DNA from: Azolla pinnata | Taxonomy: Eukaryota; Streptophyta; Polypodiopsida; Salviniales; Salviniaceae | DNA: 32,646 nt | Direction of reading: 5' to 3' | Assembly (NCBI GenBank): GCA_037176905.1 | Contig: JBBBWG010002759.1 | Location: 1-32,646 of the forward strand | Shown: positions 1 to 10,386 of the stretch, in pieces | How positions within the stretch are numbered: the stretch's first letter is position 1 | How the letters are laid out: every line of letters starts with the position of its first letter | The notes under the pieces: generated by a model | What the model saw: the letters and a program-made list of their open reading frames with translations, nothing else | Told to the model about the DNA's origin: nothing | The model's database searches: none | Program-made: the position numbers and the translations under genes

Positions 1-1
1 G

Positions 2-60
2 TCGTCGTCGTCGTCGGAGTCGTCGTCGTCGGCCCCGTCGTCCCAGTCGTCCCCGTCGTC
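2..60 (+). repeat. TCG-rich microsatellite inside ADC coding sequence
   Basis: Imperfect TCG/TCC triplet run encoding a serine tract broken by Glu, Ala, Pro and Gln. It is followed by a GGCGAC-type run (61-105) encoding Gly/Asp. It lies in a variable linker of ADC, so length changes in multiples of three should be tolerated. Confidence 0.85.
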
Positions 61-664
61 GCACGGCGACGGCGACGGCCCGAGCTCCGACGGCGACGAC
101 GGCCCGAGCCCCCCGCGGCACCACGCGGTCTACCGCGTCAACCTGTCGGTCTTCCGCTCCATGCCCGACACGTGGGCCATCGGGCAGCTCTTCCCCATCG
201 TCCCCTTGCAGCGGCTGCGCGAGGAGCCCTCCGTCAGCGCCGTCCTGTCGGACATCACGTGCGACAGCGACGGCAAGCTCGCTGCGTTCATCGGCGCCAA
301 CGCCCGCGGCGGCCGATCGAGCCGCCTCGACGTGCACCCGCTGCACGGAAGCGGAGCGCCGTATTACCTGGGGATGTTCTTGGGCGGAGCGTATCAGGAG
401 GCGCTCGGAGGAACCCACAATCTCTTCGGGGCGCCAGACGCCGTGAGCGTCGTGGCCGCCGCCGCAGACGCCGGCTTCGACATCTCCGTCGCCCGCCCCG
501 GCGATGCTAGTGCCGATGTGCTCGCGAGGATGGGCTACGATCCGCCGGCCATGATCGATCGCCTCGGGCGTCGCATCCAGAAATGCAGCCGCGATTGCCA
601 CGGCGATCAGATCGCGGGCCTCATCCGGACGAGCTTCAACGCGTCCCCTTACCTCTGCCCTTGA
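2..664 (+). CDS. ADC: Arginine decarboxylase, C-terminal part (5' end outside window)
   Basis: PLP-dependent decarboxylation of arginine to agmatine, the first step of the plant ADC route to putrescine. Only the last 220 codons are present; the frame is open from the left edge to TGA at 662-664. From about codon 42 the sequence follows plant ADC: YRVNLSVF, WAIGQLFPIVPLQRL, then SDITCDSDGK, which holds the cysteine expected at the active site contributed by the partner subunit, then YYLGMFLGGAYQEALGG and HNLFG, which line the PLP pocket. Before this lies a Ser/Gly/Asp/Pro-rich stretch (codons 1-40) built on a TCG microsatellite, in a region that varies among plant ADCs. No intron is visible in this part, as is usual for plant ADC genes. 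The coding DNA is far more GC-rich than the following intergenic DNA. The family call is secure; the exact paralogue is not. Confidence 0.93.
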   Translation, partial: SSSSSESSSSAPSSQSSPSSHGDGDGPSSDGDDGPSPPRHHAVYRVNLSVFRSMPDTWAIGQLFPIVPLQRLREEPSVSAVLSDITCDSDGKLAAFIGANARGGRSSRLDVHPLHGSGAPYYLGMFLGGAYQEALGGTHNLFGAPDAVSVVAAAADAGFDISVARPGDASADVLARMGYDPPAMIDRLGRRIQKCSRDCHGDQIAGLIRTSFNASPYLCP

Positions 665-1499
665 CGACATAGAAAAACTCTCGATAATCGCACCAGCGGC
701 GCTCGTCGACAGAGTTCGCTACTCCCGACCAACCAAATGTATCACGTAAAATTGTATCTGCTTTTTTTCGGTCCTGTGTAGGTTGCATTTCGACCTTCCA
801 CGACCATAATTGATTCTGTTTTCTCTCTATCTCGGAGCAGTATTAGCCGCCCGTAATCCCTCGACAACGTTCGAGTGCCTGACTCCTGAACCTGTTATGC
901 ACAACCCTCATCGATCAAGGGCCAAAAAACCCGCAAGATCTTTAATGGGGACAATCGATCGACTAAACGCCTGGATTCGATGCTCTCGAGCCATGCATCT
1001 GTTTGCACGCTCAAACAATTCGGGAAGCCCCTCTGCATCTTATATCCGATGTTGTTACATACAATATACATATGCCAACATGTATTTAAAAGTGTTCAAT
1101 CAAAAAGTTGTACATACTTAGAACACTTGTTCTCATCATATAGTTGTTTAAACATGTTAGATACAGGGTTATATGTACAATCAATTAGTTAAACATACGT
1201 ATCACTAAAAATTTTCGTATCCCATTTCATGGCATAGTATCTTTATAAAATCGTAAATTATAGAAGAACAAGCTTAAATTTCAAGTTCTTAATTTGGCTA
1301 ACGCTCACTTTCAAGACCAAATAGTAGCCCTAGTAAAAATTATCTTGGAACGTAATCATAAACCTGGCTTGAAAATATTGACGGTTCCAGAATGTAAATT
1401 ACGTGTAGGATGCGTCTGAGTATTCTCAAAACGTAGCTTACTTATAAGACACGTGCTTTTGGGACCAGAGTATCCATCTCCATTCTGTCATCGCAATCT
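665..1499. other. ADC 3' flank / intergenic, no gene seen
   Basis: AT-rich DNA after the ADC stop. Short open frames (about 810-1190) are not conserved-looking and resemble no family I know. The first few hundred bases probably hold the ADC 3' UTR. No other element is supported. Confidence 0.6.
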
Positions 1500-2010
1500 A
1501 ACTAATTAAACCTTAAACCCGACGAAGCCAACTAACAAAACCTTTAAACCCTAAGGAAGCTAACTAACAAAACCTTTAAACCCTACGAAAGCTAACTAAC
1601 AAAACCTTTAAACCCTACGGAAGCTAACTAACAAAACCTTGAAACCCTACGGAAGCGGACTAACGAAGCCTTTTAACCATACAGAAGCTGACTAACTAAA
1701 CCCTAAACCCTACGGAAGCAAACAAACTAAACCTTTAAACACTGAGGAAGCTAACTAATTAAACCCTAACGAAGCTAACTAACAAAACCTTGAAACCCTA
1801 CAGAAGCTGACTAACAAAACCTTTTAACCCGAAGGAAGCTAACTAACAAAACCGTTAAACCCTACAGAAGTTGACTAATTAAACCCTAAACCCTAAGGAA
1901 GCAAACAAACTAAACCTTTAAGCCCTACGGAAGCTAACTTACCAAACCCTAACCCTAAGGAAGCTAACTAACTAAACCCTAACCCTAAGGAAGCTAACTA
2001 ACCAAACCTT
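1500..2010. repeat. Telo-box minisatellite, about 32-bp unit, about 16 copies
   Basis: Tandem array of a diverged unit that reads GGAAGCTAACTAAC, then AAAACC, then TTTAAACCCTA. Counting the (G/A)GAAGC landmark gives about 16 units. Many units contain AAACCCTA, the plant telo-box, and some contain two consecutive CCCTAAA units (near 1697-1710 and 1880-1895). The array ends about 360 bp before the aconitase start codon. It is degenerate and interrupted by GAAGCTAACTAAC, so it is not a plain telomeric tract. It could act as a promoter element array or be a decayed interstitial telomere-derived satellite. Confidence 0.88.
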
Positions 2011-2057
2011 GGATTCATTTGGATTTGAACTTAGGACCTCTCTGACTTCCTTCTCTA

Positions 2058-2123
2058 TACTTCTTCTTCATCATCATCATCATCTTCTTCTTCTTCTTCT
2101 TCTTCTTCTTCTTCTTCTTCTTC
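2058..2123 (+). repeat. TTC/CTT microsatellite in aconitase leader
   Basis: Near-pure TTC repeats with a short TCA run. Pyrimidine-rich tracts are common in plant promoters and 5' leaders. It lies between the telo-box array and the aconitase start and probably belongs to the core promoter or 5' UTR. Confidence 0.8.
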
Positions 2124-2130
2124 TGTTTTC

Positions 2131-2334
2131 ATGAACGTTTTAGGGTTTCCACACCGCACAGTTCCATCTCTTTTAGGGTTTCCTTCTCCCTCTTTCTCTG
2201 CGTGCCTCCGATCCTTTTACCTTCGACCTGTGGCGCGCCATCAATCGTTACCTGCTATTTTTACCTCCCACTTTTCTGCTCCTATCTCTAGAGGCCTTGT
2301 CGATCGATCGATCGATCGATCTATCTTACCTTGA
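2131..2334 (+). other. Upstream ORF or alternative presequence of aconitase
   Basis: An ATG-initiated 67-codon frame stops at TGA 2332-2334, 36 bp before the aconitase ATG and in the same frame. The peptide is rich in Ser, Arg, Pro and Phe and poor in acidic residues, like an organelle presequence. The DNA contains two telo-box copies (AAACCCTA on the minus strand, near 2138-2150 and 2170-2182). If transcribed it is a sizeable uORF. If a short intron removes the stop it would lengthen the presequence. It may also be chance in untranscribed promoter DNA. Confidence 0.35.
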
Positions 2335-2370
2335 TTTCTTATCTGATCCGATCTGATCTTCAGAAAAGCT

Positions 2371-5300
2371 ATGCATATGCTCCCACTGCTCACAAGCCCG
2401 CATCAGATCTCCGCTTCTTTTTCCTGCTCTCCCCGTATCCTCAGAGGTGCATCTGCTGTTCGTTTTAGGGTTGCCGCTCAGAAATCTCCTTCTTTCGCGT
2501 ATTCGTATTCGTATTCGTCGTCGTCTTCTTCCTCTGCTTCTGCTTCTTCTTCCCCCCTCTCTTCTCTTTCTTCCACGCTAACCCGAGCTTCCTCAATCGG
2601 CGCATCTCCCTCTCCTTCTCTACGCAGATTCTCTCGAGCTCTGACTACAATGGGTGTGTACTTTGCTCTACTCTGAAAATGGATCTTCTTCCAGGATTCG
2701 TTCTCGATACCATCTACAGGCTCCACTCTCCAGTGTTCTACTTGTCAAATTTTCATCTTGCTATCTGGCTGAAGTAGTAATGGCAAAATCTGTCTTGCGT
2801 GTGTAATAGATCAACGTTTTACACTGAAATTCCCGATTTGGATTGTTATACAACTCCCTTTTATGTTTGGATGTATGGGTCTACATATCAATTCTGTTTC
2901 CATCTCAGAGATTATTGGCTTCTGGTGTCAAATGAAAAACATATATGCCACGAATATATCAAATTGTAACGAATTGTTTGTTCAAATTCATTGTCTTAAT
3001 TTGATTCGTTGATGGTTCCACAATGAAACTGTTGTCTTCCATGTCGGTTTTTTGGCTTCTGGTGGTCGAGTTGGAAAACTTGCATGCCGTAACTTCTAAG
3101 GTGCTGTACATGTATTGTCTTATTAGGATTTTAACCCGCAACCTTTAGGCTGTTCAATTCGCGGCTGTTCAGATAACATTTCATATGTTTAGCTCATTCA
3201 ATCAAAACTTGTAATTCACGGGATCAAGAAGGAAAATACTAGTTAGGCTTGTATATTAGAATGTGGAAGTTTTGTCCATATGCACTGACTAACTCTTTCG
3301 CATTTTTGTGATGTTGCTGCATGGATTCTTCATCCAGAATCTGACATTGAAAAGTGGACTCTTGCTGTATTTTATTCTGCATTGACAGGATCCGAGAATC
3401 CTTTCAAGTACACTGTTACTGATCTGCCACGCCCCGAAGGTGGAATCTATGGAAAATATTACAGCTTGCCATCTCTAAAGGATCCACGTATAGGTATAGA
3501 TTTTGGTGAAAGCTTGCTATGGGTATTCATTTTTGAGGATTTTAAACTCGTAAGGCACTAAAATGCAAACACCAAATACACGTGGGTTCTCAGGACTCTT
3601 TGGTTTGTACAGACACTCTTCCCTATTCTATCAAGATACTGCTGGAATCAGCTGTGAGGAACTGTGACAACTTCCAAGTGATGAAAGAGGATGTAGAGAA
3701 GATTCTTGATTGGGAGAACACTTCCCCAAAGCAAGTTGAAATACCGTTCAAACCTGCTAGGGTTATATTGCAGGTAAGTTCAAGACTTTTTCTCAAAGAT
3801 CAAGGCTGATTGCTTAACACTGAATTTACTATCATTGCAAGTTGTGACCTAATTGTAAAGAGCCTAAAGAACTCCTTTGACATTTTTCGCACAATTATCG
3901 TCTAGACAGTGCACCTCTGCAGGGTTTTCAGTAGTCTTAAGGAATTTCTAGCATGATTTTTCCAGATATTCTAGGTTAATCCAAATATTTTGATCCTCAA
4001 GAAGCCTTGGAATCCTCCTTACTATGATTGCCTTGGCACTGCAGCTACCTTAGAAACTCTCTCTATGATATCTTGAACCTAACAGATTAGGGTGTATCAT
4101 TATGATCTTCAAGTCAATCTTTCACAATTATTGCGCTAATGTATCGTACATGACTAAAGCGAATTGGGTTTTATCTTACAGGATTTTACAGGAGTTCCAG
4201 CCGTCGTCGACCTGGCTGCAATGCGAGATGCCATCAAGAGGCTGGGCGGGGATGCCAACAAGATCAATCCATTAGTGAGTTTTTATTTCAATAATGCATA
4301 TTTTCTCTATGGGAGTTGCATTTTCTTTCTCTAATGTTGCATGTTCTGCTTTTCATACGGGATTTCATAATGAATGCTTAACGTGTTATGGTCTGAATCA
4401 CAGGTGCCGGTTGATCTTGTTATAGATCATTCCGTGCAGGTTGACGTAGCACGTGCAGAGAATGCCCTTCAAACAAATATGCAGTTTGAGTTTGGCAGGA
4501 ACAAGGAGCGGTTTGCCTTTCTGAAGTGGGGATCAAGTGCATTTAAGAACATGCTTGTTGTGCCTCCTGGCTCTGGTATTGTGCATCAGGTAAGGAACTT
4601 TGTTGTGAGCCATTATATTCAAAGCATTATCACTGGCCAAATTCTGATGAACTTTTGGAGTACCAATGTCTTCCCGCGAATCTGTTTGTTGTTCATCTGA
4701 AACACTTTACTGAGGATATGAGTTCCTCAAATGAGCCTTAATGTTACTAGAATTCTAGTGAGCTCATATAGAATTGATCCCTAATTCTTATAGCATTAAT
4801 GCTGTGCAAAATTTTCTGCATTCAATTTCTCACCGATACTGGAAACTGATGAAAGTATGGCATGCATTAAGTGTAACTTACCATTGAAGCTCATTAAGCT
4901 CAGAGAATTTCCTATGAGAAGATCTCAAAATACTCCTTTTTTGCAAGATTACTAACTATCATTTGAAACAGGTGAATCTCGAATATCTGGCAAGAGTGGT
5001 TTTTAACACCGATGGAATTCTGTACCCCGATAGTCTTGTTGGAACAGATTCACACACAACAATGATAGATGGTCTTGGTGTTGCTGGCTGGGGAGTTGGT
5101 GGTATTGAAGCAGAGGCAACAATGCTTGGTCAGGTCAGTCTCTACTGTCGATTGTGCATTGTTTTTCCATGTAAAAATTTTCTTGCACTGATAATATGCT
5201 CTTCTGGACATGCCTTATTCAGCCCATGAGCATGGTCCTCCCTGGTGTTGTGGGTTTTAAGCTCGATGGAAAATTGCGGACTGGAGTTACTGCGACAGAT

Positions 5301-8300
5301 TTAGTGCTAACGGTGACCCAGATGCTTAGGAAACATGGCGTGGTTGGCAAGTTTGTTGAGTTTTATGGTATATCTAAAATCTCGTCCTCCCTGAAAATAC
5401 TGAAGATTTTTCCTGCCTGTTTGTCCCATGCTGCAGCATGACATATGATATTTATGAAAATGCCAAAGAAAAATGAGCTGAAAAGTCAGGATAAGACACA
5501 GTTACGACTGCTAAGAGATAACATTCAAAATGCAGGTGAAGGGATGTCTGCGTTGTCACTTGCAGATCGTGCGACAATTGCAAATATGTCTCCTGAGTAT
5601 GGGGCTACAATGGGTTTCTTCCCAGTTGACCATGTAACATTGCAGTACCTGAGGCTAACAGGAAGGGATGAAGAAAAGGTTTGGTTTCTATGTCATACTT
5701 GATGAATGTAAAAGTGATTATTCTTTTCCTTTTGTCTGTTTTCTTGTAACTTAGAACATGATTGTGTTCATAGGTCAAGATGATTGAAGCTTATCTACGT
5801 GCCAACAAACTTTTTATTGATTACAATGAGGTGATTTAGTTTTGTGCACAAGCTCTTTTGGGATTCTTCTGCTCATGCTCTCTATTTCGTAAAAGTGATG
5901 GAAATTTGAAGCAATGCTATTGGAACTTTATTACAGCCTACAGTAGACAAGTCATACTCATCATATCTTGAACTAGATCTTGCAAGTGTCGAACCATCAG
6001 TTTCTGGACCTAAACGGTGAGTGAAAGTGTATTGTGATTCCATCTTTGCCTGTTATATATTCTGTTTCTGATGATACAGACATATTTTAGTACAGGCCTC
6101 ATGATCGAGTCTCACTGAAAGACATGAAGGCTGATTGGCACTCTTGCCTTGATAGCAAAGTTGGGTTTAAGGTAAAGTTTATTATGTAGCATTTACTTCA
6201 GCTTCAAGTTTTATTGATTATAGGTAGAGAATACATTTATCTGTTATTGTTCCTGTTTCAGTCGAACATATCATAGTAAATATATCTATGGCATTATTGT
6301 TGTGTATGCTTGTATATTTGTTTCCCATAGGGTTTTGCTATTCCGAAAGAGAAACAAGGCACAGTAGCAGGGTTTTCATTTGATGGGAAGCCCGCAGAAT
6401 TAAGACATGGAGATGTTGTGATAGCTGCCATCACTAGCTGTACAAATACATCAAATCCCAGTGTCATGTTGGGAGCTGGTCTCGTTGCAAAGAAAGCATT
6501 TGAGCTGGGCCTTAAGGTATTTCTTATCTTCTGTTTTTTCCTATGCAGTCAAAAATACAAAAACTAAACAGCTGTGCACATTTATTGCAGGTGAAACCAT
6601 GGATCAAGACAAGTCTAGCTCCAGGTTCTGGAGTTGTTACGAAATATTTAAACAAGAGGTCTGTTATATCCAATGTTTCTACGAGTGCTGAAATAGTGAG
6701 CATTCTATTTTCTCTCTTCCATTGAACACAAGCGGTTTTGTGACTTGTTGCAGTGGACTAGACCATTTCTTGAATTTGCAAGGATTCAGTTTAGTTGGTT
6801 ATGGGTGCACTACATGCATAGGCAACTCTGGAGAGCTACATGAGTCTGTGGCAGAAGCCATAATCGATAAAGGTGACAATATTTGTTTTCTTGGAGTAAC
6901 CTAGCTTTTTGCATCTTTCATTCCTGGTCGACTTTTTGTGCTTGCTATCCTATGTAGATTTCACAGAACTTCAAAGAATTTACCTGTGTAGATTCTAAAT
7001 TTTTCTTTTCTCTGTAGAGATTATTAACAAATGGATATGTACAGATATTGTGGCTGCGGCTGTCTTGTCTGGGAATCGTAATTTTGAAGGCAGGGTGCAC
7101 CCCTTAACTCGGGCAAATTATTTAGCTTCTCCGCCCCTTGTGGTGGCGTATGCATTGGCAGGGACTGTGAGTGAATAAAATGCATCATACTTTTTTCTCC
7201 TCATACAGGTCTGCCAGATTCTCATTTCAATAATTCTTATTTTGGTCTATGGGTGCTATAGGTTGACATTGACTTTGAGAAGGAGCCTATTGGTATTGCT
7301 GAAGATGGACGAAAGGTGTTCCTTAGAGATATCTGGCCGTCCAGTGAGGAGATTGCTGAGGTAGGTTCGGCATTTGTTTTTGGGTTCTTCTACAATCATG
7401 TCAGGATTTTTTAAGCGTGTACTTTTTTCATTTGATGTTGCAGGTTGTGGAATCATCTGTCCTGCCAGATATGTTCAAGTCCACTTATGAATCTATCACT
7501 ACAGGAAACCCTATGTGGAATGAATTACCAGCTCCTACTGGTGCACTATATTCGTGGGATGAGAAGTCTACATATGTTCATGATCCACCATTCTTCAAAT
7601 CTATGTCCCTTCAAACTCCGGGGGCACATGGAGTGAAGGATGCATACTGCTTACTCAACTTTGGTGATAGTATTACGACTGATCATATATCTCCAGCGGG
7701 TAACATCCACAAAGACAGCCCAGCTGCTAAGTACTTGATGGAGCGTGGAGTAGACCGCAGGGACTTTAATTCCTATGGGAGTCGACGTGGTAATGATGAG
7801 ATAATGGCGAGAGGAACATTCGCCAATATCCGCATTGTCAACAGGTTTTTGAATGGAGAAGTAGGTCCCAAGACCATTCATGTGCCATCAGGAGAGAAGT
7901 TATATGTCTATGATGCGGCAATGGTAAAACAGCAATCTGTTCTTTCTCCATAACTACAGCATAAGAGACTTTGAGATCCCTCTCAAAATATGCTCCCTTG
8001 TTTTGACAAATTGCTCTTAATTGCTCAAAACACCCAGAGTCAAACCAAAATTGTAGGATGTACATGTACTCTTTTTCGTTCCTTTGTTCTTGGTGCCTCC
8101 ACAAAAACTGAAATTTCCCATATGCAGAAATACAAAGCTGAAGGTGCTGATACCATCATATTAGCTGGGGCAGAATATGGCAGTGGAAGCTCAAGAGACT
8201 GGGCTGCGAAGGGTCCGTACCTTCAGGTATATATAGGCAAATATAAATATGGTATAGAATGAACACAATATCAGTAATAACCAAATATGGGTGTGTTGGA

Positions 8301-8886
8301 CCAACACCTTCATCACTAGACATTTGTGTCTGTTTCTAATGGATACTTGGGTTCGTATATATGGATCAGGGAGTTAAAGCTGTGATTGCAAAGAGTTTTG
8401 AGCGTATACATCGCAGCAACTTGGTAGGAATGGGAATTATTCCTTTATGTTTCAAGCCTGGTCAGGATGCTGAATCCCTTGGCCTGACCGGTTATGAGAG
8501 ATACAGCATCGATCTTCCATCAGATATCAAGTTGATTACCCCTGGGCAGGACATTGAAGTGACGACAGACAGTGGCAAGAGTTTCACATGCACTCTTCGA
8601 TTTGACACCCAGGTATGCGTTTCGGCATTGTAGTGCAGTTTTGTGTTTGTGTTATAAGCATTACGTGATAGTCCAGTCTTGTGTATGTATTTGCATCATA
8701 CATGTATTGAAAATTAACTTGTTTGGTAATACAGTATGTAAGTGGAACATGTATTGAAAATTGACTTGTGTGGTAATCCGGTATGTATGTGAAAGAAACA
8801 TTCTCTCTTATTTTTTTGAACAGGTGGAGTTGACCTACTTTGAACATGGCGGAATACTTCAGTATGTGCTCAGGCAACTCATTTAG
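2371..8886 (+). CDS. ACO: Aconitate hydratase (aconitase), complete, 20 exons, 989 aa
   Basis: Isomerises citrate to isocitrate with a 4Fe-4S cluster, in the TCA and glyoxylate cycles. Exons: 2371-2653, 3389-3493, 3613-3773, 4182-4274, 4404-4589, 4972-5133, 5223-5367, 5536-5678, 5774-5830, 5937-6016, 6096-6171, 6331-6516, 6591-6658, 6754-6872, 7045-7166, 7262-7360, 7444-7923, 8128-8226, 8370-8612, 8824-8886. All use GT/AG and the phases close to one frame. Cluster ligands are Cys534 (SCTNTSNPS), Cys600 and Cys603 ([10 protein letters not shown]), with the spacing seen in aconitase/IRP1. SSRDWAAKG (876-884) holds catalytic Ser and Arg. Length matches plant aconitases. Residues 1-93 form a Ser/Arg-rich extension without acidic residues; Met94 matches the start of the conserved protein. 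An in-frame stop at 2332 supports the start. An HSP90 gene converges downstream. Confidence 0.96.
2500..2560 (+). repeat. Microsatellite coding for the Ser/Tyr tract of the aconitase presequence
   Basis: Runs of TATTCG followed by TCG, TCT and GCT triplets encode a SYSYS segment and then a long Ser/Ala tract. The tract lies wholly inside the N-terminal extension, so length variation would not touch the enzyme core. Confidence 0.8.
8701..8795 (+). repeat. Tandem duplication (about 47 bp) in the last aconitase intron
   Basis: The segment starting CATGTATTGAAAATT at 8701 recurs at 8748 with a few substitutions; both copies end in a GTATGTA-type sequence. It lies inside intron 8613-8823 and leaves the splice sites untouched. 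Confidence 0.75.
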
Positions 8887-8929
8887 TATTTACAAATGAA
8901 CCAACTGGATAATATCCATCTATCTATAT

Positions 8930-8947
8930 ACACACACACACACACAT
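8930..8947 (+). repeat. CA dinucleotide microsatellite
   Basis: Short alternating CA run in the aconitase 3' flank, about 45 bp after the stop codon, probably in the 3' UTR. Confidence 0.7.
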
Positions 8948-9023
8948 AGAGGATACGATTTTGATCCATATCCGAACTAGGACTTCGAGTTTGTACTTGA
9001 ATGTGTTGGCTATCATCCAACTC

Positions 9024-9145
9024 AATAAAACATTTTCAGCTTTTCTTTTCCCGATGGTGGAACTGCTACTAGATGATCAGAAACCACTTTGTTTCAGGTC
9101 TTTGCAGATATGTAGATATGATCGGTGTTCATGTGATTGAATAAA
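9024..9145 (+). terminator. Candidate aconitase polyadenylation signals
   Basis: AATAAA occurs at 9024-9029 and 9140-9145, about 140 and 255 bp after the stop codon, the second followed by a T-rich tract. They are the only canonical signals I noted here. Either could direct 3' end formation, though plant poly(A) sites are loose, so this is inference. Confidence 0.4.
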
Positions 9146-9149
9146 GCCT

Positions 9150-10386
9150 TTTTTTTAGGTCTACTTTTACATGCACACACGAGCATTGTCTTTTGAAGGC
9201 GCTCTCATGCAGATTCGAGATCTAGGATTGAAGCATGTTTTTTCTATGCTCCTTTCTGATCCAACAGTCATAAATATCTTTAAGGGATCCATCAATATAT
9301 ATGTCCAAGCAATACTTCCACAATTATTACACTGTAGCGATCAATCAGCAACTGTATCAGCAACTGTCGCCCTAATGATGATTTCACAGAGATAATTGGA
9401 CCAGGCTTAACCCAAAGAATTGCATTCCAAGCATGAAAGGATATGATAACTGCGATTAATTCATTAACTGTTTGTTGCCCATGTTGGAAGAAGGCATTAG
9501 CGACTTTAAGTTTTATATGCCCTGTACCAAAACGATCAAGGCATTGTTAAAACTTCAGCACAAATTCAAACTCTAGAAAATTACAGCTAACACGTTTATA
9601 GAACATACATGCAAGAATTTCAGAGATTGATAAGTCAAGTAGCAGCGTTGATAAACACCCTCAGAGATTATTCCATCCAATACTAGCATTGGAATAATTC
9701 AAAGAGCTGAACGACAAAAAAATGGGGTACTTAATATATATAAATATGAACGCATGAGGACATGTACATGGTCCTCAATGCCACTATATTACAATTCTCC
9801 GACATCTAAGCCATAACACCAGAGACATTTGCCTAGCATCCACAAGGTAGTATCCGGTCTTTACTTAATCATTCAACACTGTAAGCTTCAATGAATATTT
9901 CAATTTGGGACATTTTGATTGATACCATAATCCATAAACTCGTTGTTTAACAAAATCGAGGCTTCCTTGCATTACTATATACCAGCATATAGTTACTTGC
10001 AAACATTTTGATAAACCATAAGAGAATCCAATATTCCATAAACAGAAATTAATCTATAAGCATTGGTATAAATCCCAGTCAGAGTCATTTGTACACGACA
10101 CCTAGAATAGATATTCTCTAGAGAATGTCTTACCAGCTTTGATTCTACCACATTTCTTGAAAGGCTAAGACTAGTATAGCCTTAGCCAGCCTCCTAACTA
10201 GAAATGATAACCAAGTAAAAACGTTGCATGAAAACAAGAAAGAGTGGGCTGCAGTGATGGTTGAGAATAGAGGGGATCATGACAACTACAGAATAAGACA
10301 ATATTTTCAATACTCATGTAGTCTCTCTTTAAGGTTTTACATGCTCCAAAATTTCTCCTTGTCTGTCTTGATATGCCACAAGGAGC
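9150..10386. other. Intergenic, between convergent aconitase and HSP90 genes
   Basis: About 1.2 kb of AT-rich DNA between the 3' ends of the two genes. It must hold the HSP90 3' UTR at its right end. Short open frames (for example 9171-9395) match no family I recognise. No repeat or RNA gene was seen. Confidence 0.6.

Noticed and set aside
1500-2010. Chromosome end (true telomere)
   Set aside because: Units are diverged, interrupted by non-telomeric sequence and flanked by genes on both sides.
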